The notes beneath the pieces were generated by a model, which made no database searches, was not told the DNA's origin, and saw only the letters and a list, made by a program, of their open reading frames with translations. A stretch of DNA of 64,000 nt from positions 310,001 through 374,000 of the forward strand of contig JARKIF010000016.1 in NCBI GenBank assembly GCA_029378245.1. Reading direction: 5' to 3'. The position numbers were made by a program, and so were the translations under genes. Origin of the DNA: Roridomyces roridus. Lineage: Eukaryota; Basidiomycota; Agaricomycetes; Agaricales; Mycenaceae. Positions 1 to 10,858 of the stretch are shown here, in pieces (the first letter of the stretch is position 1; each line of letters begins with the position of its first letter).

Positions 1-2304
1 CGCACCGGCTTCGGGATCCTTGAATTTTATTGACAAGACGGTACCCATCGCCATGACTTCCGCCACCTTGTCCATGCAGGACACGGTGTGCAGGAACTGT
101 GGGTCCCAGAGACTCCAGACTACAGGCTGCGTACCAGGGGAAGGCTCCCATAGCGCCCTAGCCTTCGTCCACGCTTCACTCTGCGTTTCTTTCTCAACAA
201 GCCGCAGCGTCTCGTTGGCGACCTCGCACCCGAGCGCGTGTGCCGTATACGAATGTCCGTGGAGCAACGCCGACGCCTTTTCCGTGCCATGGAAGGCGCG
301 GAATACGGAGTCGCTCGCCAGGGTTACTGCAAGTGGGACGAGACCACCGGTGAGGATTTTGGCGTGCACGGAGACGTCTGGGGTGATGCCAAGCAGCGGG
401 ATGGTGCTTTGCATCCCCAAGCGATACAGCCCGACAAACACTTCATCGAAAATGACGGGCATTCCGCGCCAAGAGTTCAGCTCTTCCGGTGCTGGACCTC
501 GAGCCCGGACGACATCAACCAAGACGCGCTGGAACAGCGGATCGACAAAAATCATTCCGCCAGCGCCCATGACCAGAGGTTCAAGAACAAGAGCCGCTAG
601 TCGCGGTCCACCTTCTTTCTCCAGGCTTTCCAACGTCCGTTCAATGTACGCGCGATAGACTGCTGCCAAAGGCGTTTCAAGCCGTTCAGCGACATCGTAT
701 ACCCAAGACATGGTGACGTCTGGATCAGATGGTTCCGCTCCTGAGGCAAGTGCGGGGGGAAGTGTAATGACTGGCCGCCCTTGCTGGATGGACACTGTGG
801 GCGGGTCAAACCAGAAACCCTTGGCATTGTGCCATTCGCAGGTGTACACGCCCTCCTCTGCGCAAGCGTCCATTGCACCAATGGTGTCTCCATGGTAGCT
901 TCCCCGCAGTCCCAGTACGCCGAGCGCTTTTCGATCCGCTCCCTCGAGACCCTCGCGGACAGAGAACGCCCGGAGGGCCATCTTGAGCGCAACTTCCATC
1001 CCTGTAGACCCGTCGTCCGAGAAGAACACTCGTGAGGCCCATCCTTTCCCGGGACCCGATTGGAGAAGACTTTCTGCGAGTTGCAATGCAGGAGCATGCG
1101 TTGCCTGCGGGAACATGACGTGACCGTACCGTCCACTTGCACGGGCGGCGGCGAGTGTCAGTGAGGGGTGAGCATGCCCCAGTGCCTGTGTCCACCAAGA
1201 CGCGGAACCGTCGAGCTGGGATTGCAACGAGGAGCCTGAAGTAGTGTTGCTTTTGTGAACGGAGAAAAAATCCGAGGACGCGCTGTCGATAACTGTGACG
1301 TCTTCCTCACTTTTAACGAGTCCGTGCTGCACAAAAGGCCACCAAAATGTATCTTGAGAGCGGCGCGCCATGGAGCTGAGCTCGGCAATCCGCTGCTCGT
1401 GACGTGTGTCGAGGTTGCGCAGCAAAGGGAGAATGCCACCCTTGGAAACAAGGTGATCATAATAACGCTCCGTGGAAGCAATTTTCTCTGCAACATCAGC
1501 CGGAATGGGTGGCGGAGCGTCAAATGCGACGACTTCGACCCCGCGTTCCGCAAAATACGGCGTCAAATAATCGCTATTGCGGTAATACTCGTCCCGGAAG
1601 AGAAGGATGGCATCGACGATATAGCCGCGCAAAAGAAGAGATTCATATGCAGAGATGGTTGCAGAGATGCCACCGAGTCGTGAATCGCCAACGAGGATGG
1701 TAGGAAGGAATAATGGGCGGTAACAGTCTAGTTGTGTGACTCCGGATAGGGTGGGGCTGTGGACACCTGTGAAAATGAGGCTCATCGCTAAGGAGCAATG
1801 CAAACGGTGCTTACCTCCAGCTGTCTCGACGTACATGTCGGCGGGTGTGGTGGACTGAGTGGCACATCGTTCTAGATGGCTCGCAATTGAGTTTACGAAT
1901 GTCTTGTCGGAAACTATCTACATGCAGGGTTGAAGGAAATAATTAAAGGTCAGATGATCGCACACCTTTTGCGATTCGTCCCCCACGGCAAGCTGGGCTG
2001 CAAGATGGGGGCTGACCGGCACATGAAATCTGTACAAGCAAGCAGTTTCGATTTTGTCCTTGGACGGTCCACCGTGGCGCTGTATGTGTCTACCAGAGTC
2101 AGAGTCAACCCGTAGGGTAGCTAACGGTGCTTACTCGTCGTCTGCATCTTCTATGTGGCCGGTGCTAATCGGCTTCAGATAGAAGACTCGGTTTTTCAAG
2201 GCAGCAGAACCGCGGACGAGAGCAGTGGTCAAGATAGTTTTCCCGACGTCAGTATTGGCTCCGAAGATTTGGTGTATCCGGAAATGCTTGAAGAGCAGAG
2301 ACAT
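1..2304 (-). CDS. bioDA: Bifunctional dethiobiotin synthase / DAPA aminotransferase (partial at left edge)
   Basis: Biotin biosynthesis enzyme joining dethiobiotin synthetase (N-terminal) and the PLP-dependent 7,8-diaminopelargonate aminotransferase (C-terminal), the fused arrangement known in plants and fungi. Reading the minus strand from the ATG at 2304, the P-loop GANTDVGKTILTT appears at once, then PVSPHLA (about 1990), ETAGGVHSP across an intron at 1767-1814, and GDSRLGGISAT. The aminotransferase half shows YHGDTIGAMD (about 890), VLEPLVMGAGGM (about 570) and FDEVFVGLYRLG (about 440). At least three short introns with GT..AG ends lie in the synthetase half (around 1770-2140). The gene runs off the window before its C-terminal PLP-Lys region is complete. 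No frame break was seen. Mitochondrial location is usual for the family but was not tested here. Confidence 0.9.
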
Positions 2305-2734
2305 TTAAAGACGCTGCAAGAAGCATTGAGGACGGAGGTGTTGCAACCGAGCACGAGCCGTACAAGTTTTGATACACGACCAACGACCTTGCGAGTCACT
2401 TTGAGGGCATAAAACGCGTCTTTCGCGCGTGCGGCGGCGGGAAGAGATGAAGGGACTCGAGCCGACAACAGGCTTATGTAAATACCCCACTCGGCAACTC
2501 AAGCACTAAACGGATGTATATCTCAAGCACAAGTATTAGAAGTAACGAGTTATAAGTATGCTGCTCATTACAGCTTCAGTCAAAACGCCGCACACATTGA
2601 GGTTGGGGATGTAAGATTTCGGGATCATCAGGCATGGGAAATCCGCGACCTGGGGGACCTGCCCGTCCCTCTCCGCCCTCTGGTCTCTTCAGTCGACCGA
2701 ACGGCCATGTCGGTAGATAACATATTTCCTGCGA

Positions 2735-4384
2735 TCAATTAGAGGCGGCGGGGAGCAAAAATATAGCAAGACGCACCTCAAAACCACACTCCGGTCGACA
2801 CTTGATCCACACGCTCCAATCCAGCCAACTCATGAGACCTTCCACCGCAGACTTCCATTTCTGCACGAGGGCCTCGGAGGGCCCCTCATCGTGGACTGGG
2901 AGATGCGGTGGTGGTAGCGAATCATCGAGACCCGCCAGTACGCCCTCTGCCCACATGGAAACGACAACACGGCAAATCTCTCGATTCGTTTCTTCAACCG
3001 CGTGCAGCAGCAGATGCTCCGAGTCGGTGAGCTTTTCGGAAATAAAGGCGTTTCGCCGGATGTGCGATGTGTGGGATGTGGCACAAAACGCAAATACCGG
3101 GGCAGCCCACGAGTTGCCTTGCTCAGCGGGGACTGCACTGTTGAGTATATAGGGCGTTAGCATGACGCGGAATTGCTTCATGGCTTTCTTGGCCGAGGCC
3201 AACGGAGCCTCGGGGGTGCTGAGAAGGTACTGCACAACCTCGAGGCGTGTATCATAACGATCGACAATGACCTTGAAGAGCGTGTCCCAGTCCACACCGC
3301 TGCTGGCAGTGAGCGGCGTGGTGTAAAAGGTAGCGAGCCGGCGCTTAACGGCGGCAATGTCTTCAGGAGAAATACCCAGCAAGCGATGCTCCCATCGTTC
3401 ATCGGTGAAGCGTTCCGGAATAAGACTGGGGACGAGCATGGTGTCATAAAAAGAGATGAGCTGGGTGAGATCAAGTTTGATACGCCGGTCCCCAGGGTAT
3501 CGGTTGTGCCAACTACCGCTGAGGATTACTTCTGCTACTGCAGGCGCAGTGTAATCCAAAGGTTCCCCTGGAGGAGGCCTTCTAGGGCCACCAGGACCGG
3601 GAATACCCCACCCAGCGGAAGCTAGATTCGCCATGGAAACCATCTCTACACCAGCAGTGAAGTCGCAGAGAATGATTTCGCTGTCAGAGTGTTAGTTGAG
3701 GCGGGGCGTCGAATTCCAACATACAAATCCATTTCCATGCTGCGGCGAGGAAGTGAGTGGCTGAGCTTACAGAAGTGATGATACACCGACCGGAGAAAGC
3801 CGTCGATACCCAAAGGTTTCCCCCAGGCGCACAGGTCGAGACTGCGCTGCTCCTCTTGGAAAAAAGCGGTCAGGAACAACGTCGTCCCATGCAACTATAT
3901 CCTGAGAATCCATGGGGCCGTTTTTCATTTTTGCCTGCACTCGATCCATCAAAGTACAATACTCTGAGTGGTCGGACGGCGACAAGGGTGAGGTGCCAGC
4001 AGCCGGCGGCGGCGCTCCCGCGACAAAACATATAGGAGTGCTCGGGGTCTGTAGCCGTCCCAGTCCGGGACAGTCGGGAGACTGGAGTCGCCTCGGCCGT
4101 GATAGAGCAATGTGCCTACGGGAACGGTCCCCGGCACTAGGCTGTGTCCTATCCGAGACGAGTAAGGAAACGGAAGGACCTTGCAAGGACAGCGGCCCAC
4201 CATTCCGATAGCGAGTATTAGGCCAATGCTGGAGGAATGAGCTGACGGTGTCGAAGACGAGGTGGCCAGTGGCGTTGATACTGGGGGCCACATTCAAGTC
4301 CCAAGCTTCTGGATAGACGTGGAAAGGGACTTGAGAAGCACTGGCAGCTAGAACAGCAGCACCTCCCAGAATCGCCAGTCGCAT
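2735..4384 (-). CDS. Secreted conserved basidiomycete protein, function unknown, with apparent frame breaks
   Basis: The ATG at 4384 opens a hydrophobic signal peptide (residues 1-18, MRLAILGGAAVL..). Exons then give PGTVPVGTLLYHGR, DPEHSYMFC, RPLRVLYFDGSSA, MDSQDIVAW, LDLCAWGKPLGIDGF and CDFTAGVEMVSMANL, followed by a 300-residue last exon to the stop at 2735. I recognise this motif order as an anonymous secreted or luminal family common in Agaricomycetes, and I know no function for it. Introns are inferred at about 4158-4207, 3777-3827 and 3688-3732, which restores a continuous C-terminal part. Three places between conserved blocks (about 4056, 3935 and 3862) have one base too many for a continuous frame and cannot be explained by normal introns. 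The gene is therefore either recently broken or carries consensus errors. The next gene (4726, plus) diverges 341 bp away. Confidence 0.65.
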
Positions 4385-4725
4385 GTTGCAGGGAAAAAGG
4401 AGCGTCTTATCGGAGGCTTGATATATTATACAAGCCTCCGCAGCAATGTGCGATGTGTCGGAAGTGTAATGGGAGCCCAGCCATTGCAAGCAGAGCAACA
4501 AGTTACGCCGGGTAGTGTGCCACCTGCGCGTCCGAAACAAGTCCGAAGGGAAACTGTTTATATAAGGGCAAATCGAGTCGACTCCGCTAGGCTCGTGAAA
4601 CCAGTCAGACCGCAGCCGAGGATCAGTCAGCGGAGCCTTTGATCGACTATCATCAAAGTTTGGAGCCGCACGTGCTTACTGGTGTCGAGTCTACGACTCC
4701 GCCGCCTCTCCCGCCTCCTCACGTG

Positions 4726-6203
4726 ATGCACTTCAGTAAGCTCTATGCTCAATTGTTGGAGGACCTTCCTCCAGAGCTCAGCGAGAATGCCTTCCAATAC
4801 AGACAGGTGCGCCATCCATGAGCATTTAAAACAACCTTTTGACTCGGTTTTTACAGCTCAAAAAGCTAATCAACCAAATTGCGACAGAGTTGTCGGCTCT
4901 AGGACTCCAGCCTGGAGTCCTGCAAGGCCTGCTTGCAACAAGTGGGAAGGGGAAAGGCAAGGAGGAGGTGCCCAGCGTCTTCTACGAGCTCAACACTGCG
5001 TCCGGTAACATCGAGCCCCGCCTCCGCCTGTGGGTCAAGCCGCCAGATGCGCCACCCCCTCCCAGTCGCGTCCAACAAGTCGAGGACGAGGACGATGACG
5101 GCGAGGATGCGTCTTCTGTTTCCCAGATCTCACTCCTTGACGTTCTCCAACGGCATCCGGAGTTCGAGTCGGGCGAGCTCGTGATTCCCATCGTCTCCGA
5201 TTCTGCATTCTTCCAGCTGCTGGCGACCACACTCCAGGGGCTGCAGGAAAATCTCGTGGCGGTCAATGCCCAGTTCGTCGAGACACTGGGGGAGCTGACT
5301 AGAGCCGTCTCCGAATCTGCGCGGCCCGCATCTTCTACTTCGTCTTCGTTCAAGGCCTTTTCTGGCCTCAGGTCGGACCCAGGTGGTGTGCGCGTTGGCA
5401 CATCCAGTGGCAAGAGCGACTTGAATGCCTGGCGGGAGATATTCGCGCTCTACATCGAAACAGAAATCTTCGAGAGCATCAGCGAACGAGATAGGGGCGA
5501 GCGCTCTGTCGCAGACGGTCGAAGAACGTCTCAAGAAATTTGCAGAGCGGGTGCACGACGCGTGGACTCGGCGGCTGCCACCAGCTCAAACTCCAGCAAA
5601 GTCGTGACGCTCTCGAGTCTTTCCTCCAGCTCAACATCTTCATCTTGAACGTGAAAAAGTTCGAGCTAGCCAACGCCGAGGCGACACGGAAAATACTCAA
5701 GAAGCGAAACAAGCGGCACCGCGCTCCCATCGACGGATTCGAACAATATGAGCTCGCTGTCGTTGCTACCTGCGATGGACACATCCTTACCGCGGATCCT
5801 GGTGCAGGAACTCGGGACTACCCTGCTCCCGGTCATCCCGTCCTTGGAGGACTATCAATGCTTCATTTGTATGAGTTTGGCATTCAAACCGATTCGGCTG
5901 GCCTGTGGGCACCTCTTTTGCGTACGCTGCCTTGTGAAGATGCAGAAGCGCGGGAGCGGAGACTGCCCGATGTGTCGATCACCCTGTGTGCTCGTTGCCA
6001 ATAGATGTGCGTTTCCAGTCTTATCCAAACAGAACACCCGCTCATCCTTTGTACTAGCCAACGTCGATTGGGCACTGCTTAATTTCATGCGCGACTGGTT
6101 CCCCGAGGAAGCGACCATCAAACTTCGCCAGAACGAGCGCGAGGCAGCCCAAGAGCAGTTGGAGGAGCTCGGGCTCCCGGAGCAACGCTGCATCGTGATG
6201 TAA
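4726..6203 (+). CDS. SPX-RING E3 ubiquitin ligase-like protein with three apparent +1 frame breaks
   Basis: Starts at ATG 4726 with the SPX signature (MHFSKLYAQLLEDLPPEL), a 50-bp intron at 4807-4856, then LKKLINQIATEL. The middle carries WREIFALYIETEIFE, RDRGERSV, ESFLQLNIFILNVKKFELAN and ATRKILKK, typical of SPX domains that sense inositol pyrophosphate/phosphate. A C3HC4 RING follows: CFICMSLAFKPIRLACGHLF, CVRCLVKMQKRG, CPMCRSP (about 5858-5985), and a conserved tail ends in CIVM at 6203. The likely role is phosphate-linked ubiquitylation, as in plant NLA-type and fungal SPX-RING proteins. Conserved blocks fall in successive frames, with one extra base near 5515, 5552 and 5745 and no room for introns. 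Either this is a pseudogene or the consensus has errors. Confidence 0.75.
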
Positions 6204-6250
6204 TGTCTTTTAATGGTTTATACAGTTATATAGGTTAATACACGGAATAA

Positions 6251-7096
6251 TCATGCATGGTCCTTTCCACCACTGAGACTTCTGAAGAACTCTGCATAAG
6301 CGTGGTCGACATCGAATAGCAGTTGTCTCGATTGCTCTTCGGTGATTTCCTCCGAGGCTGACATGCCGTTGAGAGTTATCAGCCTGGATAGGCGTTGGAT
6401 GGAGGATTGTAGCAAGACGGAAGAGACTTGCCAGCTGACCATGCGACTTCGACCCTCCCAGTCTTTGCTGCCCTTGAATCGTGCGTAGCCGGTAACAAGG
6501 TCTTGCAAGATCGGATGTAACTGGTCTTTGGCCCGCAGCCGGAGTTTCAAGGCATCCATGAAAGTGATGAAGCTCTGCTGCGGTGAGCTGTACAGCAATT
6601 GCATGAAAGCGGTTGCGCACCTGTGTTGTCTCGGCGACCCATTTGCCTGTCTCAGGTCCGGCTTCGCTCGAGTGCTCCACGGTGGCAGGAACACCAACCC
6701 TTATACGATGCAACGCCGCCGGGTGGTCCATCTACAATGTGCTCAACGCACGGCGCGGGTTTACAGGGTGATGAAAAAAGACGCACACGATAGCGGCTCA
6801 TGAAATGATCGATATCGGGCACAACTTCGCTGACGAGCTGGAGGCTGGTCTTGTACTGGGAGAGGAGGCGTGTGCATGCGGGAGAGTATCTCTTCGGCAT
6901 GCCTTAGTTTATACATGCTGGCGTTGGGGAAGACTCACTCGGCAGATGTGATGGAGTCCCGGACGTAGGCACGCTCGAGGTAGTCGAGGGAGACGACGAT
7001 GCCAAAGAGAGTGGCGAGGTTGCCTATCTGATCGCGCTCTGCGTTGGTGGTATACAATCGGACCTCTTCGTCAAGGGATATTCTTGTCTCGGACAT
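6251..7096 (-). CDS. VPS28: ESCRT-I subunit VPS28
   Basis: ESCRT-I component that links the complex to ESCRT-II during multivesicular body sorting of ubiquitylated cargo. From ATG 7096: EEVRLYTTNAERDQIGNLATL, ERAYVRDSITSAEYSPAC and LLSQYKTSLQ form the N-terminal core-binding region. The exons join after an intron ending at about 6888. RYR then splices onto MDHPAALHRIRVG. The C-terminal four-helix domain is FITFMDALKLRL, ILQDLVTGY, RLITLNGMSA and FDVDHAYAEFFRSL, ending at 6251. Three short introns are inferred and the frame is intact. The length of roughly 225 residues fits the family. It is a partner in the same pathway as BRO1 at 35272-38321. Confidence 0.92.
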
Positions 7097-7343
7097 GGTG
7101 GTCGGGAGCAGGAGCAGCTGTGCAACGATCACATGCCCAAATCCGATCAAATTGACGCGACGCGTTCTCGAACAATGCCGGTCCATGCACTCGTTCATTT
7201 AGGCAAAGCACACTCATCCCGTGCCATTGTTCCATATAGGCCGTACTTCAGGCAAAGCGCAAGTGGCTTACCCTGTCCCATTGTTCGATGTAGGCCGTAT
7301 ATAAAACCCCCCTCACAGGACTACGTTCTCCATCCTCTTCAGC

Positions 7344-7998
7344 ATGTCTACACTCCAACTCATCTGGGATTCAAAAACCACCTACGAACTTTGGTCTTGG
7401 GATCCAAACAACAACAGCCAGCATTTCACCGCGCAGCTCGTCCGCCCCCTGGCAGAGCGCGTCCATCTGGTGCGCGTCGGTCCGCGGGGTGCTCCACCTT
7501 CCAACGTGGTCGCCGCGAAGATTGCCACCGGCAAGGATGCGGTGAAGGACATGCAGCGGGAGTTTGGGCTGTACGAGAACGAGCTCAAGGAGCTCCAAGG
7601 CAATTTGGTTCCAATTTGCTATGGATTTTGGACCACCAAGGTCAACGGTCGGCATCTCGGGTGCCTCTTGCTCGAGTACTGCTCCGGTCCACCCGGAGAC
7701 CGCCAAACACAACAGCTCCAGTGCGTTGTCATTCCTTTTCGCAGGCCATGCAGTTGACAGTCTTCGTTTCGACAGGGCTGCTTATGCTCTCCACTCTGCG
7801 GGTGTTCTCCACGGTGACCTCCGGGATGGTCATTTCGTAGCGATGGGCCTAGACTCTCGCATTCTGGACTTTAGCACCGCTGTCCCCCACATTTGCACCA
7901 CCGACCTTGCGCAGCGCGCCGAAGGCCGTAGCCGTCACACCCCCTGCCGTTGTCCGGAGCTGGCCTCCCTCGAGTTCCGTACATACGGTCGTTACTAG
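7344..7998 (+). CDS. Small kinase-like protein (probable pseudokinase/phosphotransferase fold)
   Basis: About 198 residues in two exons, with an intron inferred at 7687-7744 (58 bp) that restores the frame: LLLEYCSG continues into HAVDSLRF. Kinase-fold landmarks are visible: VVAAKIATGKDAV (candidate VAIK Lys), MQREFGLY (candidate helix-C Glu), HSAGVLHGDLRDGHF (catalytic-loop equivalent, HGD in place of HRD) and ILDFSTA (DFG equivalent read as DFS). The C-lobe ends soon after, so the protein is truncated compared with true Ser/Thr kinases. It resembles the small aminoglycoside-phosphotransferase-like or fungal kinase-like proteins expanded in basidiomycetes. Substrate unknown. The divergent neighbour VPS28 starts 247 bp upstream. 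Confidence 0.6.
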
Positions 7999-8279
7999 TA
8001 GTCACGACATCCCTCCTCTCACATATCTTCTCAATCTAAGCGGTCTACGCACCATTGTCCGGGTTATTTACTTAGTTCCACCGAATCCATCGCACGATCG
8101 TCGATCTGCCTGCTTCGAGATCCTACGAGCTTGCGGGTCACGCGGAGATGGCCTCATCTTATCGACAGTCTTGAGAGATTTTGTGTGAAGTGCCGTGATA
8201 TTGGGTGGATTCAACTGCAAGCATGGTTGAAGGTTTATAACGTGAATGCCGATCTTTCGGCGACTGCACGCGTTCCAAA
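7999..8279. other. Intergenic region, nothing recognised
   Basis: Between the stop of the kinase-like gene and the inferred 3' end of the minus-strand coiled-coil gene. Only short unsupported open frames are present. It probably holds the two convergent 3' untranslated regions. Confidence 0.5.
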
Positions 8280-10410
8280 TCAGTGGATAGGAAAGCAAAA
8301 CGCTCTCATGATAGCAATGATAGCGATACGAACAGCACTGGGGTCCCAAGCAGCAAACTCGAAAAAGCATACTCCGTCACGTCCGATCTCGGGCTACAGA
8401 GCAGCTAGTTGTTAGCCAATGCAGCCTTTGGCCCAGAATACTCACCGCGCCCTTCAGGGTCCCCCCGAGCGTACGAAACTCGACTCAACTCTGGCCACAA
8501 AGTTGAGGATTACGGGCAGTATGTTTATAGGCGTTTTACAGACCTTCTTTGAGATCCCCGTTCTCAACTTCCATCCTGTCGGCGTCTGTGGTGCTAGTAC
8601 GAAACTGATGCGGTGGGGAGAGGGTCCGGACGCGCTCACGAGACTTGAGCTCCTTGATTTCTCTTCGAGCCTCCGCCAAAGCTACACGCACTTTGAATAT
8701 TTCATTGCAAGCTCAGTTGAATGATAATACTTGCCTTCCTCCAATCGCCGCAGTTCCCGAACTTGACTCGATTGAGCAGCCAATACATGAAGGAGATGAG
8801 AGGGTTCTGACTGACCCGCTTCTCGAGTTTGTTGCTCTGCCTCTTCCACTTGGCGTTGAGCAGAGCGGAGAGCTATAGACACCAAGGTCAGAATGAGTTG
8901 GATCGGAGGTCTACAGCACACCTGCGCGTTGAGCTTCCAACTCGGCGTGTGAACGTTTTTCAACGGAAGCCAAGGCTGGAAACAGTCAATATTTACGACA
9001 CATGCACGAGGAAATCAACCCGAACCGGCCACTAATTCCTGTTCTTTTTTCTGGTATATGAATGACACTGTTCCGGGTGCATTGCCATTTTAGTTTCCAT
9101 TTAGAAAAGAAACACACGCGAACGCACTGCTTATAACGTCTTTTTCTTTCTTCTTGACTGATGGGCGATCAGTAACACTTGGAGGGCGCCGGACCAACAA
9201 AAGACCGTACATTTCGAGAGTTCGCGGTTTTTAATTCGGAGTTCTGGTTGTCGCATGCCATGAGCAAGGGTGTCGGAGGAGAAAACATCAGTCAACTTGC
9301 CTCTTTTAAAATGAGCTTCCGCGTACTGGGCACGTTGCATTTCATTCCAGGCTGTTATTGAAAAATAGAATCGTGCGTTATGGTCTGCGGCGGGAAACTC
9401 ACCAAAGCTCTCTCGCATCTCCTGCTCCGTGGCACCAGGATGAGCTTGAAAATTCACGGGTCAATAACAGATTTCATGCCATGCGTGGAAACCACACACT
9501 CACGATTCAAAGTTGAAGGGTCTGATGATGCAGTCTCCTTGGAAGGACCCGCTTCTCCGTATGGCGGGGGCTCCGCCAGCATTTGCCGCCGAGGAGCAGC
9601 GGTAACGTTATGACGGGAATCAGACGTCGTCGGTATTGGCGACGGCGTTGCTGACAGAGGCCGATGGCTGTGATGTGATGGCGTGTAGAGTATCGGCGTC
9701 GGGGGTGGGCTGGACCGAAAAGGTGCTGGACGAGTAGGATAAGGCGGGGAATTTATCGGTGGGATACGCCTGGATGGTTCGGGAGGGGAATATTGACTGG
9801 CAGATGAGTTTGAACGCCCGCGGTGGTCCGTGTAAGATCGAGGACGATGTGCAATGGCTGGACTGGAGGTAGAGTAGCTGTTACCCGTGTCTTTGATCGG
9901 TGGTAACGCTCTCGATTCCTCGAGTTGAAGCATCTTGGCCAGAATTTCAGCCACAAGCGCGTCGACGTCAGGACTTTTTTCGCCAGCGAGTATTATTGCA
10001 ATGTCCTTTTGAACCATTGCCGCCCGTGACGCGCAGATGGCGGCGCGAGAGGTCCAGGTGACGCCATCTGGGTCGACCCACAAGTAGAGGTCCGATTCTT
10101 GGGGATTGCTGGCCCATGGATGAGACACCATAAATTTATAAAGCGGTACTTTGTCCAGCAGGACTGATCGCCATCTCCTCCATTGGCCAGGGTTGTGCCC
10201 GTGCCGATCTCGCCAGTACAGCGCATGCGCCCCCGGTGCCAGGTCCACGTAGACGTCGCCTGGGTACCCGAAATCAGTGGATGGAGGGCCTATCCCTCGA
10301 AATTCAAAGAAGGCGATTTGGCAAGACTTTTTTGAACTGTCGAAGGAGTAAGGATGCTCGGGGGCGAGGGAATCGGGGTTGACGGTGAAGGTCCTGCGAT
10401 ATGAAACCAT
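8280..10410 (-). CDS. Anonymous protein: globular N-terminus, proline/serine-rich middle, coiled-coil tail
   Basis: Starts at ATG 10410. The first exon (to about 9509) encodes a conserved-looking N-terminal module (SFDSSKKSCQIAFFEF, GDVYVDLAPGAHALYWRDRHG, PLYKFMVSHPWASNP, DLYLWVDPDGVTW), then a Pro/Ser-rich linker. Further exons inferred by splicing give HPGATEQEMRESFG, WNEMQRAQYAEAHFKR, VEKRSHAELEAQ, RSAQRQVEEAEQQTREA and ALAEARREIKELKSRE, a heptad-rich coiled coil. A possible last exon (DGVCFFEFAAWDPSAV) stops at 8280. Two inferred donors are GC rather than GT (near 9330 and 8740), so exon borders at the 3' end are uncertain and the end could be near 8536. Function not recognised. It diverges from the SET gene at 10859. 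Confidence 0.5.
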
Positions 10411-10858
10411 CGCAGGAAAGTCTCGAGTGGCAAGAATGCGGCGTGCGAGGGAGAAGCGCCGACTTTAGATGGTACATCGTGATTGATGAGTGATGTTTTC
10501 ACGGAATCAAACAAATCTCGGAACGCAAAGTGGAGAGACTCGGAGAACCTTTCTATTCCTCCCACAACAGGAAGAGAACCGCGCATACATTTCCAAGGCA
10601 TCAGTGACTTGAGTGAATTTGACAGTGATGGAGAGTCGAGACCGCGCGGAGGTTGAACAACTCTGAGAAATACAGTCTGTGTGAAGTCGCCGGTAAGCCA
10701 ACAGAAGCGGGGAAATGTAAGCACAGAACCCAACAGCCGCGAAGACAAAATGAGCGATGGAAACAGTGGGCAGAATATTGTTTGAAGAAAAGAACAGGCG
10801 GTGATTAATTGATGGTATCAGAGTAACTCGCGCCTTGGCCGACGCGCCTCGCGCCGAC

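Noticed and set aside
20..1142. Plus- and minus-strand open frames of 120-212 codons over the biotin gene
   Set aside because: They are antisense or off-frame shadows; only the minus-strand frame with aminotransferase motifs has family similarity.
5500..5760. Short introns explaining the SPX-RING frame changes
   Set aside because: Candidate GT..AG pairs would be about 30 bp or remove conserved SPX residues; a single extra base fits better.
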